NCBI GenBank assembly: GCA_045612485.1
Contig: JAZKZE010000142.1
Location: forward strand, 1-16,809
Direction: 5' to 3'
DNA length: 16,809 bases
From: RGIG5327 sp045612485
GTDB lineage: Bacteria > Verrucomicrobiota > Lentisphaeria > Victivallales > UBA1829
Shown: piece by piece, positions 1 to 6,875 of the stretch
Position numbering within the stretch: position 1 is the stretch's first letter
Layout: each line of letters opens with the position of its first letter
Made by a program: the position numbers and the translations under genes
Notes under the pieces: model-generated
Databases searched by the model: none
Seen by the model: the letters and a program-made list of their open reading frames with translations, nothing else
Told to the model about the DNA's origin: nothing

Positions 1-236
1 GAGAGAATGAGGGCGTTTTTTGCCCGAATGAACGCAGGCGCATATATATGGAAAAAGAAACTGCCGCATTACGAAAGAGTTTGACTGCACAAAAGGAAAA
101 AGTGAGGGGGATAGGGGAGTGAAAAAAGCAAAATGCGTTTGGGGCTCTCTCCTGAAGGTTGCCCAAAACAGGATAAAGAAGTATTTTTGAAAAAATCTGA
201 CAAAATCACTTTTTTAAAAGCAGATTTCTTTACGCA

Positions 237-275
237 CATAATTTTGTAAAAATATGCTATTTTTACAAAATTATG
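237..275. repeat. Perfect AT-rich palindrome with 18-bp arms and 3-nt centre
   Basis: The left arm at 237-254 (CATAATTTTGTAAAAATA) is the exact reverse complement of the right arm at 258-275, separated only by TGC. It lies about 60 bp upstream of the likely promoter of the thioredoxin gene. No T-run follows on either side, so it is not a standard intrinsic terminator. It could be a large regulator-binding dyad, a cruciform-forming site or the transcript end of an upstream gene. The symmetry is directly visible; the function is unknown. Confidence 0.85.
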
Positions 276-316
276 GGATAGCTGTGATTTTTTTATCAAA
301 TAATATAAAAAGGGAC

Positions 317-345
317 TTGACAGAAAAAGAAATATCCATTACAGT
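317..345 (+). promoter_or_regulatory. Sigma70-like promoter for the twin-thioredoxin gene
   Basis: A perfect TTGACA at 317-322 is followed after 17 bp by TACAGT (340-345), which matches TATAAT at four of six positions. Transcription would start near 352, giving a leader of about 45 nt with an AAAGGAG ribosome binding site at 384-390. The -10 hexamer sits inside the left arm of the dyad at 339-372, which suggests that promoter access is regulated. Confidence 0.55.
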
Positions 346-372
346 AAGGGTACAAAAGTATTTTTACTGTAA
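339..372 (+). promoter_or_regulatory. Operator-like dyad or leader hairpin overlapping the -10 box
   Basis: TTACAGTAA (339-347) and its exact reverse complement TTACTGTAA (364-372) flank an inner TAC/GTA pair and an AAAA loop (354-357). As RNA the whole segment would form a 15-bp stem with three G-U pairs (348-350 with 361-363). As DNA it looks like two 9-bp half-sites with centres 25 bp apart. Because the left half covers the -10 hexamer, a repressor operator is a reasonable reading. If transcription starts upstream of 339, an RNA hairpin just before the ribosome binding site is the alternative. Confidence 0.5.
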
Positions 373-398
373 CGATCTGACATGAAAGGAGAAATGAA

Positions 399-1334
399 AT
401 GAAAACGATCAAAACTCTTCTGACGGTATTTTTTGCATTTCTGGGAATTTCCTCTGTTTGTCTGTATGGAGAGGCTATTCCGTTCAGGGGACTGGACAAA
501 TCCAATCACATTTCCGGTCCGGAAGTAACACAGGAAATGATGAAAGGAAAAGTCGTTCTTTTCGATTACTGGGGACTGGGATGCCCTCCCTGTCACGCTT
601 CCATGCCCAAATTGCAGGCATTGTGGCAGAAGTACGGGGAGAAATATCTTATCATCATTGGTTCCGAATCATGGGGACAGAACAGAAATCAAATCAAGGC
701 GTTTCTTGCAAAAAACAGGATCACCTTCCCCATTTATCAGGGGGCAACTTATAATAATGTCCGTCCCCGGGGTGTGCCTCATGCAGTTCTCATCGGAGCA
801 GATGGTAAACTTGTGACAATGGCACATCCTGCAAGATTATATGCAACAGTTGCCCAAATGTGTGAAGAACTGAAAAAGCAGGATCCGGAAAGCAAAAACA
901 CTCCATCCGCCGGATTGCCTATTGAAGGTTTGGACAAATCCAATCACATTTCCGGACCGCAGGTAACGCAGGAAATGATGAAAGGAAAAGTCGTTCTTTT
1001 CGATTACTGGGGACTGGGATGCGGCCCCTGTCACGCTTCCATGCCTAAATTACAGGCATTATGGAAAAAGTACGGGAATAAGTACCTTATCATCATTGGT
1101 TCCGAATCATGGAGGAAGGACAGAAAACTGATCAAAGCATTTCTGAAGAAAAACAAAATAAAATTCCCCATCTATCAGGGAGCGGTCTATGATAATATCC
1201 GTCCCCGGGGAGTGCCCCACGCCATTCTTATTGACGAAAACGGCAATCTGGTTGAAAAGGCTCACCCTGCAAAACTGTATGCAAAAGTGGAAGAGATGTG
1301 CAAAGCTCTGAAAAGAAAAGCCTCGGGAAGGTAA
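399..1334 (+). CDS. Exported protein with two tandem thioredoxin-like (TlpA/redoxin-type) domains
   Basis: This 311-residue protein is a probable periplasmic thiol-disulfide oxidoreductase. An N-terminal hydrophobic signal segment (residues 1-26) precedes two thioredoxin-fold domains. Domain 1 has active-site C62-P-P-C65 and a GVPH cis-proline motif near 125-128. Domain 2 repeats the same layout 146 residues later with C208-G-P-C211 and its own GVPH. Both carry the FDYWGLGC lead-in and the IIIGSESW strand. CGPC is typical of reducing thioredoxins, while CPPC is less usual, so the two sites may differ in redox potential. The start is supported by AAAGGAG at 384-390. The gene stands alone between a regulated-looking promoter and a bidirectional terminator. 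The substrate is unknown; cytochrome c maturation partners or general periplasmic reduction are possible. Confidence 0.85.
   Translation: MKTIKTLLTVFFAFLGISSVCLYGEAIPFRGLDKSNHISGPEVTQEMMKGKVVLFDYWGLGCPPCHASMPKLQALWQKYGEKYLIIIGSESWGQNRNQIKAFLAKNRITFPIYQGATYNNVRPRGVPHAVLIGADGKLVTMAHPARLYATVAQMCEELKKQDPESKNTPSAGLPIEGLDKSNHISGPQVTQEMMKGKVVLFDYWGLGCGPCHASMPKLQALWKKYGNKYLIIIGSESWRKDRKLIKAFLKKNKIKFPIYQGAVYDNIRPRGVPHAILIDENGNLVEKAHPAKLYAKVEEMCKALKRKASGR
490..1127 (+). repeat. Intragenic tandem duplication, 438-bp period, with near-identical DNA
   Basis: The two thioredoxin domains are duplicated at DNA level. Positions 531-584 and 969-1022 are identical over 54 bases. The segments beginning TGGACAAATCC (first copy near 491) are identical over about 25 bases, and those encoding the IIIGSESW strand over about 27 bases. 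The offset is 438 bp, exactly 146 codons. Identity extends to synonymous positions, so the duplication is recent or is kept uniform by gene conversion. The copies differ right after the first catalytic Cys codon (CCTCCC against GGCCCC). Confidence 0.9.
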
Positions 1335-1354
1335 AATTTTCTGATGCTATGTAT

Positions 1355-1386
1355 AAAAAAACTCCGCCGGAAAGCGGAGTTTTTTT
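1355..1386. terminator. Bidirectional intrinsic terminator between convergent genes
   Basis: AAAAAACTCCGC (1355-1366) pairs with GCGGAGTTTTTT (1373-1384) around a 6-nt loop, with a T-run continuing to 1386. The A-run on the left gives a matching T-run on the minus strand. It lies 20 nt after the stop of the thioredoxin gene and 45 nt after the stop of the opposing GH20 gene, so it can end both transcripts. Confidence 0.92.
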
Positions 1387-1431
1387 ATGGACATGCAGCA
1401 TATTTCATTCTGCGCCGTATCCAGGAGCTGC

Positions 1432-3303
1432 TTATCTTTCTTTCCAGGAATCCGGATCAAAGTCCATGGCATTGCGGAGAACAGAACTGCTTTCATACAA
1501 TCCGCCGGAACGGTTTCTTGCAAGCCACAATTCTTCATGTTCAGCGATCACATGACGCAATCCATCCCTGAATTTTGCCTGATCCCACTTGGATTTACCG
1601 CCAAGAACTCTGCGGAGGAAGGAAAGGGAAACTAAACTCATATTGAAGGCATTGACAAGCTCCCTGTTTTCCAATGCAAAACCGTCAAAGGGATGCTTTT
1701 TGAGTTCGGCAAAAAGTTTCTGCATGTGTTTTTCCACTTTGTCGGTTTCCTGTACTTTCATATCCTGAAGCCATTTGGAAATATGACTTTCCCGCATAAA
1801 GGAGGGTATGATCCTGCCGAAAGGCGTACTGTTGCCCACCCGTGTTTCAAAGTCATCATAGATCCTGCCCGCATCCATAAGGAACTTTCCAAGCCGTTCC
1901 GCTTCTTTGCGGTCTTTTTCCGGAGCAAAGGCGATGGCAATACCGTAAGGAAGGAGTTCTTCCGCTTCTTTCTCCGTTTCTGCATTCCACGCCATTGCCC
2001 CGCCGAAAGCGATCCCGGGCCAACTTACGGGATAATACTGGTGATGTCCGCAGTCGCCCCAGTCGGTCATAAGAATCCCTTTTGCCCCGTTGCGGCAGCC
2101 GTTGACAACAGCATTGGCGATATTGCCCACCATATTGGTGGTACGTCCCAGCATGGTCTGCCATGAGGAAGTACCCGGACAGACAAGGAAAGGCACTTTG
2201 GAAGCGGCAAATTTTTCCGTATCTTCTTTGAAGGGGTGACAATATTCATAGCCCCATTCAAGAGCAGTGATGCCTTCGGGAAGTTCCCCGATAAGCTCCG
2301 GATTGTGCATAATGATATCCCCCCAGAACTGAACGGAAAAACCGAATTTGTCTGCCATTGCTGCAAGATCTTTCAGGAAGGAAAGATAGACCTTTGTGAC
2401 CCCTTCTTTTTCACAGCGTGCGGCACTTTTTCCTTTACCGAGTTCCACCGTTTCATCACAGCCGATATTCAGTTTTCTGCTGGTGAAATTGGGGAGAAAT
2501 TCCTTGTACAGAGATTCTACAAAATCCAGTGATTTTTTGCAGGGATGCAGCACCCCCTGCATAGGGACTCCGCTTCTGTGGATAAAAGGGGGATCACATT
2601 CTGCAAGAGATTTATACTCATCCAGTTTGAGCCAGCGGTTCAAATGTCCGAAACTATTGAGATTGGGGACAAGTTCCACAAAATGATCCACACAGAAAGC
2701 ATCCAGCTCCATGATCTCTTCAGGCGTAAAGGGACTATAGGAAGCCCATACTCTTTCATGGGCGGCAAAAGCATAGGTATGTTCCATATAAAGCTGCATG
2801 GAATTATACCGCATTGCCGCAAGACTTTTCACAAGAGCCTTGACGGTTTCCATCGTGGGAACTTTATTGCGGGAAATATCCAGCATATAGGAACGTTCCT
2901 CCATGGAGGGAGCGTCTTTAATCTCAAAAAGCGGTATGGATGCGGGCCTGGCAAGGATCTGGCAGACAGTCTGCATCCCATAGAAAAATCCGGCATCGTC
3001 CCCGGCTTCCAGAAGGATCCCGCCCTCTTTCTTCAAGGAAAGAATATACTCTTCTTTTGCAAGGGATTTTTTTCTTTTCATCACAACCAGATCTTCTCCG
3101 GCAGAAGGAAGTCCGGAAGTCACACGGGGAATAAGCACCAAACTCCGTGTCAGAGCCTGTGCCATTTCCATCACCCGTTTTTTCAGCGGGAAGCCTGCGT
3201 CTTGCGGAAGAATGATCCATTTTGCGTCTGTAAGATCTCTTGTTCCCCTGCCGTACTTGACCGCAACCGGTACAGGGAAAAGTCTGCATTTTTCCTTATT
3301 CAT
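1432..3303 (-). CDS. Glycoside hydrolase family 20-like beta-N-acetylhexosaminidase
   Basis: This 623-residue protein would hydrolyse terminal beta-linked GlcNAc or GalNAc by substrate-assisted catalysis. Residues 1-130 form a GH20b-like N-terminal alpha/beta domain. The TIM barrel begins near RSYMLDISRNK (138-147). The catalytic Asp-Glu pair is in NIGCDET (D283, E284), the family's H/N-x-G-x-D-E motif. Further barrel motifs are VPNLNSFGH (212-220), FWGDI (326-330) and TDWGD (413-417). About 180 C-terminal residues are mostly helical in character. No signal peptide is visible (start MNKEKCRLF), so a cytosolic role on imported oligosaccharides is likely. The start has a GGGGTGA sequence just upstream. 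It converges on the thioredoxin gene and is divergent from the 3491 gene. GH20 membership is well supported; exact substrate is not. Confidence 0.85.
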   Translation of the reverse strand: MNKEKCRLFPVPVAVKYGRGTRDLTDAKWIILPQDAGFPLKKRVMEMAQALTRSLVLIPRVTSGLPSAGEDLVVMKRKKSLAKEEYILSLKKEGGILLEAGDDAGFFYGMQTVCQILARPASIPLFEIKDAPSMEERSYMLDISRNKVPTMETVKALVKSLAAMRYNSMQLYMEHTYAFAAHERVWASYSPFTPEEIMELDAFCVDHFVELVPNLNSFGHLNRWLKLDEYKSLAECDPPFIHRSGVPMQGVLHPCKKSLDFVESLYKEFLPNFTSRKLNIGCDETVELGKGKSAARCEKEGVTKVYLSFLKDLAAMADKFGFSVQFWGDIIMHNPELIGELPEGITALEWGYEYCHPFKEDTEKFAASKVPFLVCPGTSSWQTMLGRTTNMVGNIANAVVNGCRNGAKGILMTDWGDCGHHQYYPVSWPGIAFGGAMAWNAETEKEAEELLPYGIAIAFAPEKDRKEAERLGKFLMDAGRIYDDFETRVGNSTPFGRIIPSFMRESHISKWLQDMKVQETDKVEKHMQKLFAELKKHPFDGFALENRELVNAFNMSLVSLSFLRRVLGGKSKWDQAKFRDGLRHVIAEHEELWLARNRSGGLYESSSVLRNAMDFDPDSWKER

Positions 3304-3351
3304 TTTTCACCCCGGTATTTTCTTTTATAAAATTCTTGAGATTTGGCAGAA

Positions 3352-3379
3352 AATATACATCATTTTCAGTGAAAAGCAA
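3352..3379 (-). promoter_or_regulatory. Possible weak promoter for the GH20 gene
   Basis: Read on the minus strand, TTGCTT (3379-3374) is followed after 16 bp by TATATT (3357-3352). The -10 is good (5 of 6) but the -35 is poor (3 of 6). The -10 has the same TG directly in front of it as the two better promoters in this window. Confidence 0.3.
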
Positions 3380-3419
3380 TCTGTTTTCATTCACTTCCAG
3401 GGAAAAAAAAGTTTGAATC

Positions 3420-3448
3420 TTGACTTTTTTCCGGAGAAGCTGTATAGT
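3420..3448 (+). promoter_or_regulatory. Strong sigma70-like promoter for the two-gene unit starting at 3491
   Basis: TTGACT (3420-3425) and TATAGT (3443-3448) each match consensus at five of six positions and are separated by 17 bp. Transcription would begin near 3455, leaving a leader of roughly 35 nt that contains AAGGAA before the ATG at 3491. Confidence 0.7.
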
Positions 3449-3490
3449 TATAGTTCCGAAAAAATCAACCCATTCAACAAGGAAAAAAAC

Positions 3491-4054
3491 ATGATGATTT
3501 TATTCAAGACAGTTTCCGTTATGCTTCTTTTCTGCGCTGGATTCTGTACTGCCGTCTTTGCCGGAGAAAAAATATATACCATGGAGAAAAAGGGGGAATT
3601 CAGAGCCACCTTCTCCCGGGATTTTTCCAAAACCTCTTTTCAGGGTGACGGCGTAACCGGAAAATGTTTCAAAGCCATCCTTCCGGAAGGGGGAAAAGTC
3701 TATGCTGTCCACTCCCATGACAGACAGAAGGCGGACAATGTGAAAGAACTGTATATCTCCGGCTTTTTCAAAGGAAAAGGCTCTTTCTGTATGGGTTTCA
3801 TTCTCTATGGCAAAGACAACAAGATCTTCTGGCTGCCTGCCCCCGGCGTCTATTCTCCGGCAATGAAAATCAATACAGAAAAGTGGGAAAAACGTTCCTT
3901 TACCCTTACTCCGCCGGAAAAATATGCAGAAAATATCACAGGCTTTCTTACGGCAGTGGTTCTGCTGCCCGGAACGGAACTATATATGGATGATATTCAG
4001 ACAAAGATCATAACAAACAATAACAGTAAAACAGAAAATATCAAAGGAAAATAA
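3491..4054 (+). CDS. Small secreted protein with a carbohydrate-binding-like beta-sandwich
   Basis: A 187-residue exported protein with no firm family assignment. Residues 1-24 are a clear Sec signal peptide ending AVFA, with cleavage before G25. The mature part looks like a galactose-binding/CBM-type jelly roll: polar beta-strands, a conserved-looking WEKRSFTLTPPE segment (132-143), and a closing LLPGTELYMDDI segment (158-169), the pattern in which such domains end with an acidic DD before the last strand. The C-terminal tail (170-187) is polar and Asn/Lys-rich, probably disordered. I chose ATG 3491 over longer in-frame starts because it follows AAGGAA, sits downstream of the promoter and gives the signal peptide. 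It ends 3 nt before the next gene, whose ribosome binding site lies inside it, so the two are translationally linked. Confidence 0.7.
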   Translation: MMILFKTVSVMLLFCAGFCTAVFAGEKIYTMEKKGEFRATFSRDFSKTSFQGDGVTGKCFKAILPEGGKVYAVHSHDRQKADNVKELYISGFFKGKGSFCMGFILYGKDNKIFWLPAPGVYSPAMKINTEKWEKRSFTLTPPEKYAENITGFLTAVVLLPGTELYMDDIQTKIITNNNSKTENIKGK

Positions 4055-4057
4055 AAA

Positions 4058-4990
4058 ATGAATGTACTTATTTTCGGCGGAAGCGGCTGGGTCGGTCACA
4101 GTATAGCAAAAAAACTTTATGAGGAAAAGATCCCCTGTACCATTGTTTCCAGAGGACAGAAAACCACCTATCTGGATGAGATCCCCCATATTCCTGCCAT
4201 CAAAGCGGATAAAAACAATGAAGAGGATATGAAAAAAATCTTTGAAAGTGCGGTTTATACCCACGTCATTGATTCCGTCCCCACTCCGGCGTGCATCTGT
4301 CACATCCGCAAATATGCAAAAAATCTTCAGCATTACATCCATTGCAGCTCCACCGGCGGCTATGCCCCCCTCCCCTTCATCCCCTGCAATGAAACTGCAC
4401 CATATAAAGGTTTTGCCTACGGCAATGCCTGGGATTTTAAACGGGATCTGGATAATACAGTCATGGATCTTTTCCGTAAAGAAGGATTTCCCGCTACTGT
4501 CATCCGTCCCTGCTACATCACAGGAACAGGTCTGCTGCCGCTGGATAATTTAGGAGGAAGAAGAAAAGATTTTATTTCCGACATCATTGAAGAAAAAGTT
4601 CTTGATCTTCCCGGCGACGGAAGCACCCTTCTTCAGCCCATCCATGTAAAAGATCTGGCAAACTCTTTCTATCTGGCACTGATGCACCCTCTCGCCTGTA
4701 AAGGAGAGATTTACAATATCACATTAAGCCACGCCCTGCCTTTAAATGAATATTTGCGTCTTACCGCCTCCGTATTCGGCAAAACCCCGAAGATCAATTA
4801 TATGCAAATAGAGGACATCCTTGCAAAATACGGCAGTAAGGTAAATGAGATCGGTTTGAAATTCCTTGCCTGTCATATGTGTTTTTCCACAGAAAAAGCA
4901 CGCAGAGATCTGGAATACATCCCCTGCCACACCCCGGAAGATGCCATTATTGAAACCGCATTGTGGGCGGAAAAGGTCACACGGGGATAA
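4058..4990 (+). CDS. Atypical extended short-chain dehydrogenase/NAD-dependent epimerase-like protein
   Basis: This 310-residue protein has an N-terminal Rossmann NAD(P)-binding motif, GGSGWVG (G7, G10, G13), followed by the usual extended-SDR landmarks: a serine/threonine patch at S97-S98-T99, VIRPCYITG (148-156) and QPIHVKDLA (193-201). The active-site YxxxK is not intact: K128 is present in WDFKRD, but the position four residues earlier is alanine (A124), and the nearest tyrosine is Y121. It may therefore be an atypical SDR, a binding or sensing protein, or an enzyme using a shifted tyrosine. The start has AAAGGA inside the end of the preceding gene, 3 nt away, so it is co-expressed with that secreted protein. 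It converges on the ygjP-like gene with only 9 nt between the stops. Fold is confident; reaction is unknown. Confidence 0.8.
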   Translation: MNVLIFGGSGWVGHSIAKKLYEEKIPCTIVSRGQKTTYLDEIPHIPAIKADKNNEEDMKKIFESAVYTHVIDSVPTPACICHIRKYAKNLQHYIHCSSTGGYAPLPFIPCNETAPYKGFAYGNAWDFKRDLDNTVMDLFRKEGFPATVIRPCYITGTGLLPLDNLGGRRKDFISDIIEEKVLDLPGDGSTLLQPIHVKDLANSFYLALMHPLACKGEIYNITLSHALPLNEYLRLTASVFGKTPKINYMQIEDILAKYGSKVNEIGLKFLACHMCFSTEKARRDLEYIPCHTPEDAIIETALWAEKVTRG

Positions 4991-4999
4991 AAAAATCTT

Positions 5000-5758
5000 T
5001 TACGCTTTTTTCCTTCCCAATGCAGGTACTTTGGAACGTTTCAAAAGTGAACGGTAATATTTCCAGTGCGGAACATATTTTGCCACCTCCTGCCAGAAAA
5101 AAGCAGAATGATCCATGTGCTTTGTATGACAGAGTTCATGGATCAATACATAATGTACACACTCTTCCGGAACAAAAAGCAGCATGGCATTCAATGATAT
5201 CGTTCCGGAAGAGGAACAGGATCCCCAACGGGTACTCTGCATACGGATCGCACATTTTTTATATTTCAAACCTGTTTTAAGAGATAATTTGCTCAATTTT
5301 TCCGGAAGAAACTCTTCCGCCTTGCGTAAGATAAATCTTTCCAGTGCCTCCGTTACCGCCTCCGGGCAGAGAACGTTGCCTGACACCCGGATACAGGAAA
5401 TTTCCCCATCCGTCTTCACCCCCACCCAGGGTACATCCAGAAAGGTATAATATACCGGATATTTTCTTCCGTATACGGCAAGATCCAGAAAGGCTGGATA
5501 CTCCTGAACAGTCTTTCCCCTTCCCGGCTCATCGGGATGCCGGACACGTTTTTTTAATGTCTTTTCCAGCCAGGGCAGAGAGTTTTCCAGAAAAGAAAGA
5601 GCCTCCTGCCGGAACATAAAAGGAGGCAATACAAGTTCTGTTTTATCCTCTTTCACCCGCAAAGTACATCTTTTTGCTTTCGGGGAATACCTGAGAAAAA
5701 CAGAAAAACTCTCCCCGCTTGCAGGGAGAGTAATTGTAATAATATTATTTTCCGGCAT
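5000..5758 (-). CDS. YgjP/SprT-like (DUF45) zinc metallopeptidase
   Basis: This 252-residue protein carries the YgjP-family C-terminal domain. The gluzincin-type motif HELCH (H207, E208, H211) supplies two zinc ligands and the catalytic glutamate, and H217 in the following MDHSAFFW segment fits the third ligand. Upstream, the family signature TRWGSCSSSGTISLN (176-190) is present. The N-terminal half forms the mixed alpha/beta region that begins with a SPKAKRCTLRV-type stretch, as in family members. No signal peptide is seen, so it is cytoplasmic. It is the last gene of the minus-strand operon; its ATG follows the tgt stop after 5 nt, with only a weak GGA upstream, so translation probably depends on coupling. 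The physiological substrate of this family is not well defined. Confidence 0.85.
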   Translation of the reverse strand: MPENNIITITLPASGESFSVFLRYSPKAKRCTLRVKEDKTELVLPPFMFRQEALSFLENSLPWLEKTLKKRVRHPDEPGRGKTVQEYPAFLDLAVYGRKYPVYYTFLDVPWVGVKTDGEISCIRVSGNVLCPEAVTEALERFILRKAEEFLPEKLSKLSLKTGLKYKKCAIRMQSTRWGSCSSSGTISLNAMLLFVPEECVHYVLIHELCHTKHMDHSAFFWQEVAKYVPHWKYYRSLLKRSKVPALGRKKA

Positions 5759-5763
5759 GAAGA

Positions 5764-6867
5764 TTATTCCGTAAAGGTCTTTCCATATTCAAGGAATGTA
5801 CCGTTGGCAATGGCCTCACGGATCTCTTTCATAAGATTCATAAAATAATAAATATTATGAATGGAAAGAAGCCGCATCCCCAGGATCTCATTGACATTCA
5901 TCAAATGCCGGATATATGCCAATGTGAAATTTTTGCAGGCATAACAGTTGCATTTGGGGTCAATGGGGGAAAAATCCTCCCGGTATTTGGCTGCTTTCAC
6001 AGGGATCGTGCCGCCGCCGGTAACAAAAGCCGAACCGTGACGGGCAAGACGCGTGGGCATCACGCAGTCAAACATATCAATACCATACTTCACCCCTTCA
6101 TAGATCTGACGGGGAGTTCCCACCCCCATAAGGTAACGGGGTTTGTTTTCCGGAAGGAGATGGGTCGTCCAGCTCATAACGTCAAACATCTCCTGCTGAC
6201 TTTCCCCTACAGACACTCCGCCTATGGCATAACCGTTGAAATCCAGATCAGAAAGAGTCTTTGCGGAAAGTTCCCGAAGATCCTTATAGGTGGAGCCTTG
6301 TACGATGCCGAACATCTGCTGACCGTCTTTCAGCGGCTGTTCCCTGGACATGCGTTCCCATCTGTGGGTAAGGGCAAGAGATTTTTCCGCCTCATCATGG
6401 GAACAGGGATAAGGAGTACATTCATCAAATGCCATCACAATATCCGATCCCAGATCCCGCTGGACTTTTGCAGACTCCACAGGTCCGAGAAAAAATTTTG
6501 TTCCATCAATATGGGAAGAAAATTTCACGCCGTCGGGCATCATCTTGCGCAGTCCGGCAAGACTGAATACCTGAAATCCGCCGCTGTCCGTAAGAATAGG
6601 ATGCTCCCATCCCATGAATTTATGCAATCCTCCGGCTTTTGCCACAAGTTCCGAACCGGGCCGGAGCATCAGATGATAGGTATTTCCCAGAATGATCTGT
6701 GCGGAAAGTTCTTCCAGTTCCGCAGGAGACATGGCTTTTACTGTCCCCCGGGTCCCCACAGGCATAAATACAGGAGTATGGATCTTTCCATGGGGCGTTT
6801 CCAGAGTCCCCAGTCTTGCCATACACTCTGTACTTTTATATTCCAGTGTAAAATGGGAATTGCTCAT
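5764..6867 (-). CDS. tgt: Queuine/preQ1 tRNA-guanine transglycosylase (Tgt)
   Basis: Tgt exchanges guanine-34 of tRNAs with GUN anticodons (Asp, Asn, His, Tyr) for preQ1 as part of queuosine synthesis. From the ATG at 6867 the protein has 367 residues, the usual bacterial length. Landmarks are TDSGGFQVFSL with catalytic D94, FDECTPYP, GGVSVGE, YLMGVGTPRQ, FDCVMPTR with the nucleophile D267, and zinc ligands C306, C308, C311 and H337 in the CNCYAC...H pattern. The start at 6867 is preferred because GAGG lies 6 nt upstream; a start at 6879 overlapping the previous stop (ATGA) has its Shine-Dalgarno directly against the codon. No queuosine biosynthesis genes (queA, queC-F) are nearby. It sits between the DJ-1 and YgjP genes in the operon. 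Confidence 0.97.
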   Translation of the reverse strand: MSNSHFTLEYKSTECMARLGTLETPHGKIHTPVFMPVGTRGTVKAMSPAELEELSAQIILGNTYHLMLRPGSELVAKAGGLHKFMGWEHPILTDSGGFQVFSLAGLRKMMPDGVKFSSHIDGTKFFLGPVESAKVQRDLGSDIVMAFDECTPYPCSHDEAEKSLALTHRWERMSREQPLKDGQQMFGIVQGSTYKDLRELSAKTLSDLDFNGYAIGGVSVGESQQEMFDVMSWTTHLLPENKPRYLMGVGTPRQIYEGVKYGIDMFDCVMPTRLARHGSAFVTGGGTIPVKAAKYREDFSPIDPKCNCYACKNFTLAYIRHLMNVNEILGMRLLSIHNIYYFMNLMKEIREAIANGTFLEYGKTFTE

Positions 6868-6875
6868 ATTTTTCC

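Larger units (their letters stand above)
1..398. other. AT-rich non-coding stretch upstream of the twin-thioredoxin gene
   Basis: No coding frame here has a credible ribosome binding site or a recognisable product. The stretch is rich in A and T runs. It contains a perfect palindrome at 237-275, a promoter-like pair at 317-345 and a second dyad at 339-372, each listed separately. A short GGGC/GCCC inverted repeat around a T-run (11-25) may be the remains of a terminator for a gene outside the window, but it is too short to call. A weak 7-base inverted repeat (AAATCTG/CAGATTT, about 193-227) is also present. Confidence 0.6.

Noticed and set aside
69..299. Possible 76-residue gene on - in the first 300 bases
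   Set aside because: No ribosome binding site and no recognisable sequence. It crosses the perfect palindrome and has a composition expected from AT-rich non-coding DNA.
3212..3490. In-frame upstream extension of the small secreted protein
   Set aside because: It would run through the GH20 start region and the promoter at 3420-3448, and would bury the signal peptide that begins at 3491.
4985..5010. Terminator between the convergent SDR and YgjP genes
   Set aside because: Only A/T runs are present in the 9-nt gap and its edges; there is no GC stem, so I do not call one.
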